DNA from: Thamnidium elegans
Lineage: Eukaryota > Mucoromycota > Mucoromycetes > Mucorales > Mucoraceae
Assembly: GCA_025201345.1 (NCBI GenBank)
Contig: JAIXMG010000039.1
Location: 244,061-308,060 of the forward strand
Direction of reading: 5' to 3'
Length of the DNA: 64,000 bases
Shown: piece by piece, positions 57,849-64,000 of the stretch
How positions within the stretch are numbered: the first letter of the stretch is position 1
Layout of the letters: every line of letters begins with the position of its first letter
Made by a program: the position numbers and the translations under genes
The notes under the pieces: model-generated
The model's input: the letters and a program-made list of their open reading frames with translations, nothing else
The model's database searches: none
Told to the model about the DNA's origin: nothing

Positions 57849-58237
57849 TTATTTTATCGGCGTCAACATATATCAATAGCCGTTACAAAATTCAAGCACG
57901 TGAGATTCACGTGATATAGCGATTGTGATTGGTCAGATGCCTTTTGTTGGCTTTATGATGTCTAAACTTGTAATAATAAATAGCATCTGATGAGGTAGTA
58001 CTCTAAAATCTATATAAGCAAATCACCACGTCTACTTTTTTTTAAAAGAAATGAAAAGCGGCATTTATTTACATGTCAAAATGACCTATAAAGCTAACAT
58101 TTCCTGTCATAACAATACCAGTAAAAGTTGTATAAAATAAGATTCTCTATCGAAATATGTAAAATAAATAGACTTTTAAAAGAGGTATGTATATATATTG
58201 TATGTGTGTTCTTTTTATAATTATTTATTGTACAAAT
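57849..58237. other. Intergenic between the retrotransposon and RRP7
   Basis: 389 bp. Contains two CACGTG boxes (57897 and 57908), the first 48 bp beyond the LTR end, and the probable 3' UTR of RRP7 on the other strand. No gene. Confidence 0.5.
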
Positions 58238-59261
58238 TTAATAAGGCTTGAATTTTCTAGTTTGCTTTAATTGAGCAATCTTTGCCTTATCTTCTTCAAA
58301 GCGCTTTCTCAATTCCACTAATTCATCTTGTTTCTTTTCACGCATTTGGAAGCGATAGAAATTGACCAATTCCTTCTTTTTCTTTAATTGATTGACTCTT
58401 TGAGCTTCAGCAGCTTCAGTAGTAATGGCACCAACATGGATAGTACCATCAGTTGCCTTTGTCTTCTTGTGACGTACAACAACAGTAAAACCATCATCAT
58501 CCATTTGATTCATACGTTCCAACTTTTCACGTTCCTTTTGGTATTCATCAGCCTTGAACTTCATCATAAAAGTATCAACTTCTTGTTGAAGTTCAATTGG
58601 ACTAGGTCGTGATAAATCATAAGCTAAAACATAACCTAATATTATAAAAGTTAATAACCTTTTTCTTTTCTTTTTTTGTGTGTATATGAATAGACTGCAC
58701 TTTACGTTCAAAGCCTAAAGGTTGTTCTGATTCATCTTCCTTTGCCCACTTCTTTTCAACTCTATGCATATTTAAAACTTCGATCAAGTCTTCTTCAGTA
58801 GTAAATACAACATGTGCTGAGGATCCACTAGTAAATAATCTCCTTAACTCTCTAACTTTAACTTCACGTTCCTCTTCCTTTTGCACATTCTTCTTTTTGT
58901 TCTTTTTAGTTTTTGTTTCGAGTTCTGGTGCCTCGACATTGGCGGCAATCTTCCAATATTCTTCAGCATAAGAAGATCCAGCATCGTGATAAGTAATTTT
59001 ATCGATACCATGTCCTTTGAACAACTTTTTAATATGGCGATCTGTAGTATCAGCGGGTAAATTGAGAAGGAAAAGAGTACGATCTTTAATGTCCTCGTCT
59101 ACGAGTGCTTTACTTTCATGTTTTTTCAAGTAAAAATAATGGCGAGCATTCTTTGTAGTGTCTACAACAACAGGAAGTACTTTGAAACCTTGAAACTCTT
59201 CTAATTGTTTGCTAGGTTTTTCTTCGGCAGCAACTTTAGTTGTCTTTTTTACCTTTCCCAT
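58238..59261 (-). CDS. RRP7: Ribosomal RNA-processing protein 7
   Basis: Early 40S ribosome assembly factor (UTP-C / SSU processome). Two exons (58706-59261, 58238-58623) encode 313 residues. The N-terminal RRM-like half includes RTLFLLNLPADTTDRHIKKL and SSAHVVFTTEEDLIEVL. The C-terminal RRP7 domain includes LSRPSPIELQQEVDTFM and ends NFYRFQMREKKQDELVELRK then RKFKPY, the family hallmark. The donor GTAAAG near 58705 restores the frame; read-through instead gives an unrelated tail. The N-terminus is Lys-rich. It is tandem with the DnaJ gene on the minus strand. Confidence 0.93.
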
Positions 59262-59370
59262 ATTGTTAGTTTTATGTAAAAAAAAAAAAAGAAGGGAGAT
59301 AGAAAAAAAAATATGTCAAAAAAGTGGCGTTCTATTAAATAAAATAGTCACAATAGGAAAAAAAAGTTTA

Positions 59371-60935
59371 TTACATAGTAGGTGTAGGAGAAGAAGGATT
59401 GATGGGAATAGGAATATCTTGAGGTGTAACATCAGCTTGAACTCTTTGATAAATCATACCAATAATCTTTAAGCCAATAGCTCTATTTTTCAATGTTTCT
59501 CTAGATACAGATTGATCTGTCAAAATTCTATCACATACTTCTCTTAATACACTTTCTACTTCTAATTTAGATCCTCTCCAAATAGCATGTAAACCCTATA
59601 TATGTTTACATTAATACCTTTTTTTTTATATTTATATATACACACATGTATTTACCTTGGTAGCAGCTTCAGTTTCTAATTTAATACGTTGCTCTTCTGT
59701 TAAATCACCCTTCTCTTCTGCCTTTTGAAGTTCAGTATAACTTGATTGAAGATCAAGAGCAGAACGTAAGGTTCCAACAGTTTCACTTATAATATAACTC
59801 TTTTGCTTCATCGAATGAAACATACCACCTAACCCAAACGCAAACCCTTTATTAATATACTGATTTGCCTTTGTTAAATAAGTATATCCAATAGCGTGTA
59901 ATAATTCAACGCCATGATTTTCACGCTTTAAATCCTCTGCTTCTATTTGAATAATGTTTGCAAACGCAGCATACCTTGCTTCTTCTTCAATATCATTTAG
60001 TTCTGTATATAAACTCAATTTATTAATCAATTTAGAAGCTAAAGCTTCTACACGACTTTCTCTTGCCTCTGCTCTAGCCTGGTCTAGCTTTTGCTTCTTT
60101 TCATCACGCTCTGCCTTTTGCTCAGGTGTTAATAATTTAGAATCTATCTCTTCTGACTCTTCTTGTGTCTCTAAAGCCTCTCGCATATCTTTTCCAATTG
60201 ATATCTCTCCAATAATATCTACAAACCTATCACCACCAAATGACTGCTTAAAGAAATCCTCAGGATCAACTATATACCGATAATTAATACAATGTATATA
60301 GTATGTTACATACTATTATATATATTACCAAAGCCGCCATCAGGTCTGACACCATTCTCCTCTCCAAATTCATTATATCGCTTTCTTAACGCAGGATCAG
60401 ATAGTACTTGATAAGCTTCAGATATTTTCTTAAACTAAAAAAAAAAAGTTTAGTACCCAAAAATAAAATAGAAAAATACACGTATACTATAGCTTTACTC
60501 TACCCTTTCTTCTGCACTAGGATCGTTTGGATTTTTATCGGGATGATACTTTATAGCCATCTTTCTATAAGCTTTTTTGATATCCATTTGAGTTGCAGAC
60601 GGAGAGATGCCAAGAGAATCATAGTATTCTGTTGAAACAGGGCTCTCATCTAATGAAAGCTTTGTTTTTAAGCACTAGAAAACAAATGAAAAAAGTAAAA
60701 GCCTTTTCTTACCTGAGCCTCTCTTTCTAGACCATTTTGATCTGCTAGCGTTATTCGTCTTGATCTTTGTACCCGTGCCATCTACTTCAAAGGTAGAAAT
60801 GGCACTGCAAGACCAACATTGAACTTCAACTTTTGTATTTTTTACTCCGGGTGCCGGTAAGAACTCGATAGGGTTAGAACATTCTTTACATATAGCCTGA
60901 ACATAAGGCTCTGGTTTTCGAGATGGGTAGGCCAT
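59371..60935 (-). CDS. DnaJ-X domain co-chaperone (CAJ1/DJP1 type)
   Basis: Five exons (60713-60935, 60504-60649, 60329-60434, 59656-60269, 59371-59595) encode 437 residues. An N-terminal zinc-ribbon-like segment ([14 protein letters not shown]) is followed by a J domain starting [20 protein letters not shown] with the HPD motif in [11 protein letters not shown], which activates Hsp70. A DnaJ-X region follows ([18 protein letters not shown]). Yeast relatives Caj1 and Djp1 act in the cytosol, the latter in peroxisomal import. The exon 1 to 2 junction uses the acceptor before ATGAGAGCC; an alternative just upstream breaks the frame. The C-terminus is proline-rich. Confidence 0.9.
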
Positions 60936-61189
60936 CTCTTTAGTTCTTATTTGTAAAAAAAAGGTGGATAAAAAATAAAATAAATAAAATAGCTGAGTAC
61001 AAACCAAAGAATTTGTCAAGTTTTTCTTTTGAAGTATTGGGTGGAATTTATCCACTTGCATGAACAATTTTGTCTGTACACTAATATGACCAGGCAATTA
61101 ACTTTACTGACTAAAACGTAAAAGCGAATTTCTATTTGATTAGTGCCAGCTCACCATTGTTTTTTTTTTATTTGAATTCTTGGTAACTA

Positions 61190-61983
61190 TATGAAATATC
61201 TTGCAAGTTATATTGGAAGCGGATTATATACAGTAAATGTTCACGTCGCCGATACCGATACCGGACTCTATGATTTGATAGAAGAAGCCGGAACGTACGA
61301 TGCTTTAAAGCTTATGAAAAAACTAGACAAGTTAAACGATTCATGCATTTCATTTCAAAAAGTCATAGATCTCAAAGAGCACATTTAACTGACGGATTAA
61401 AAACGACTAAATTGTTTCAAGTTGTCAACGCTTTTAAAGGAAATAAAAAGACTCCATGTACTGTCAAATTTTGCGAAACTAATTCCTCACAAGTATAGTA
61501 CATTAGATAAAAAACTGGTTTTGGCTTATTGTTATGATGATGTAGATTATTATGGATTCGAAAACGAGACATAAAGTGCAGTTTATTTTGGAAGAGATGA
61601 TGATGGTCGTTTTTACCAGTCTTACGGATCTTTATCAGAGTTTGTTTTACCTACTAGCGTTATTTCAACTATTGGATCTGAAACTGTATAAATCTTCGGT
61701 ATCTCAAAGTGACAGACTACTTTCAGATTCAAGGGTATTCAAACCAAAAAAAAACAAGGAATTGAATGGTATTCAAAATAATTTGGAGATGGTACATTTT
61801 CTTAGTAGTACACCAGCCCACAACATATTCAACGTCATCTTTCACTATCTATCAGGTATTGAAGTCTTGGTTTTGGGAAGTCGCTCGAGTTTGGATTTAA
61901 CACATCTACTTTTCTTTGCTGTACCACTTCCTCATTTTCTATTGGACCACACTTCTAGTACTTTAAGGGAAGCGAATGGTTGA
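61190..61983 (+). pseudogene. F-box/LRR-type gene fragment
   Basis: Degenerate paralogue of the gene that follows. YLASYIGSGLYTVNVHV and DALKLMKKLDKLNDSCISF align with YLTSFIEDGLRTVNIQV and NALKLMRKLGQLNDVKISF of the downstream copy. The frame breaks after about 64 codons and resumes in pieces, with MVHFLSSTPAHNIFNVI resembling MVHFLSGPPTDDVLDVI. The F-box part is missing, so this is a 5'-truncated relic. Confidence 0.7.
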
Positions 61984-62134
61984 TATTGTATGCAGATTAT
62001 TTTTTGGATCGGGTAACCTGTGGTTTAAATTAAATCGTCTTTTTCGTGCAGTAAGCGACGTTTTTTCGCTGCGAGGATAAAAAGGGGATTAGCTTTTAAA
62101 CGATTGTGGCACTTTTTTTCTTTTTCACTAAATT

Positions 62135-64000
62135 ATGGACCATCTACCGGCCGAAGTCTACTATTGTATTTTCCATTACCTCAATAGACCAGATATCCGA
62201 ACTTGCTCTTTTGTTTGTAAGCGATTGAATGTATTTGCACTTCAAGTATACAATAAAATGTTGATAATTGATAATTACAATATTCAAAAGGCAAAAAATC
62301 ATTTAGCGAGTGACGATGTCAGTGAATACTTTAAAAATGGACGGGTTGTTCGAGAACTTATATTCACGAGCAGACGTAATGATGTAGGTATAATGGAATA
62401 TTAACAAAATACACTATTTGAAATACCTGCTCCCTTTACTCAAATCGAGTTTTTATTATTACTCGAACATTTACCTAATATTGAAGTGGTCAGTCTTACA
62501 GGAAGTATCCACTATGCATCATACATTTCTTATTTACGCGAGGCCAGTTTACAGCATATCAAGACAATTACAGGGTTACAGCATCAATCTTGCGATACCT
62601 ATCAAAATTATCTTTTTACTTGTTTCAGATATTGTGGCACTCTAACAAGTCTCTGTTTGGAGTACACAAAAGATACCCAAGGTTATATTTTTCACGGTGT
62701 GGGTATTATTGATATGCTAAATCAATTCAAAAATTTAAAACAGCTTGTATTTAATAATAAGTACGGTGACAACCAGATAATGTTTCAAATTCAAGGGCTT
62801 TGCCCTCAATTGATCGAATTAACCTATAATAGCGTATAATGATTCGCTTAAAGCTATACAGGAATCATTAGATCAGAATATTGAGTCTATTTCAAAATCA
62901 AACAAAAGTTTACAACACTTGAAGATTAGCTTGCCGTTATTATCAATTAATTATACGAAGTATCTTACAAGCTTTATAGAAGATGGATTACGTACAGTAA
63001 ATATTCAGGTTGCAATTACTGGGCTCTGTGATTGGATAGAGACAGTTAGAATGGAAAATGCTTTGAAACTTATGAGAAAACTAGGACAATTGAATGATGT
63101 TAAAATATCCTTTTTACAATATGATAGAACCAGAAAAACATATATGATTAATGATTTAAAAGTGACTAAATGGTTTCAACTTGTTAATGCTTTTAAAGGA
63201 AGTAAGAAAGCTTTTTGTGATGTTACATTTCGTGGATCTAGTTACTCGTAAGATCATTTCGAGTATAATTCGTTGGGCAAGAAATTATCCTTGATTTATG
63301 GATTAGAAAATGCAGATGGTTTTGGAGATGGAAAGCCCTTACTACATTTTACTTTACCCGATAGATCTATTTCAAATATTGGGCCTTAAATCGTCAATCA
63401 CTTGGAATTAAGCTTAAATGAACTGGTTGATGATGATGTTATATTGAGGTTTTTGAAATATGCATTAACGGATTGTATAAATCTTCAATATCTTAAAGTG
63501 AAGCACTATTTATTGATTAAATGCTGTACGGAAGAACAGATTGGCGCACTTGGCGATATTCAAAACAACTTGAACATGGTACATTTTCTCTCTGGTCCAC
63601 CAACCGACGACGTGCTTGACGTGATCTCTACGTATTTACCAGATATTGAAGTTTTGATTTTTGGAAGTGTTAAAAAATATAATGTGATTATGGATTTAGC
63701 ACCCTTTAAAAGTTTAAAACGGTGCTACTTTGTTATTCAACAATCTTCTACTAACAGCCATAAATCGATCTCTATAAATTTTAAATACCCGGATGGAAAA
63801 GAGCGAGAGTATTATTATAATAGCAAAAGAAAAAAGTTTTCTGCCGCTCAGGATAAACGCAGCACTAGCTATTCTCGTCAACCTTTCTCTTTTTTATGTA
63901 ATAAGGATGTTGAATTTACTGTATGCTTTGTTTCTATCTACGGTATTTTGAATTTTAATATTGATAAGTTACCAGACAGTTGTTATCATATTCCCAAGTA
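62135..64000 (+). pseudogene. F-box protein gene with stops, runs past window end
   Basis: Starts with a clear F-box, LPAEVYYCIFHYLNRPDIRT then CSFVCKRLN, the module that links substrates to SCF ubiquitin ligases. A leucine-rich repeat-like body follows (LPNIEVVSLTGS, LTSLCLEYTKD, FKNLKQLVFNN). The frame is interrupted by TAA at 62402-62404, a one-base shift near 62837, and TAA at 63249-63251 and 63387-63389, yet coding-like sequence continues to the last base. No splice sites neatly remove the stops, so I read it as a decayed gene. Large F-box/LRR families that expand and decay are common in these fungi. Confidence 0.75.

Noticed and set aside
1..64000. CRISPR array
   Set aside because: No regularly spaced direct repeats with unique spacers anywhere; the 11-bp CACGTG tandem has no spacers.

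Overview
The window reads as AT-rich nuclear DNA from a filamentous fungus, most probably a Mucoromycota/Mucorales species. The evidence is genes broken by many short introns (about 45-100 nt, GT...AG, some with TACTAAC-like branch points), fungal versions of NOT1, ATP17, RTC4, APA2, SVF1, SAT4/HAL4, RAN1, RPD3 and RRP7, and a mobile-element load that includes a Fanzor gene. I cannot fix the species from sequence alone.

Layout. 1-5073: 3' two-thirds of NOT1, the CCR4-NOT scaffold (+). 5535-9800: a mobile-element block holding a broken Fanzor gene (eukaryotic TnpB relative, RNA-guided nuclease family, minus strand) and, behind it, a truncated DDE transposase. The transposase lies between perfect 27-bp inverted repeats (8646-8672 and 9774-9800), and a degenerate copy of the same terminus (5535-5556) lies beyond the Fanzor 3' end. 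9950-15367: ATP17, an RTC4-domain gene, an unrecognised gene and a 14-exon FHA-kinase of the Rad53/Chk2 type. 15368-25534: gene-poor, with a dead Tc1/mariner element, a tRNA-Phe, a 510-bp solo LTR and several families of older repeats. 25535-47534: a gene-dense block: APA2-type Ap4A phosphorylase, an NEPRO/RMP1-like protein, TRM11, SVF1, an RGS-domain protein, a small basic protein, a SAT4/HAL4-type kinase, an FMP46-like redox protein, a disordered protein, a GH5 steryl-glucosidase-type enzyme, an RPD3-type histone deacetylase and a RAN1-type kinase. 47535-51839: gene-poor, with two neighbouring MITE-like units and old repeats. 51840-57848: a tRNA-Val with a young full-length Ty3/gypsy retrotransposon 11 bp upstream of its 5' end. 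58238-60935: RRP7 and a DnaJ-X co-chaperone. 61190-64000: two tandem broken F-box/LRR-type genes, the second running off the window.

Most host genes here are housekeeping: mRNA decay and deacetylation (NOT1), chromatin (RPD3), rRNA and tRNA maturation (RRP7, NEPRO/RMP1-like, TRM11), mitochondrial energy (ATP17), nucleotide salvage (APA2) and signalling (four kinases or regulators). They do not form one pathway. The most unusual content is the Fanzor-transposase block: RuvC-I, the displaced RuvC-II glutamate, the zinc ribbon and RuvC-III are all readable, but the gene carries one nonsense codon and about four frame disruptions, all in homopolymers. The second notable feature is the gypsy element placed just upstream of a tRNA gene, like Ty3 in yeast.
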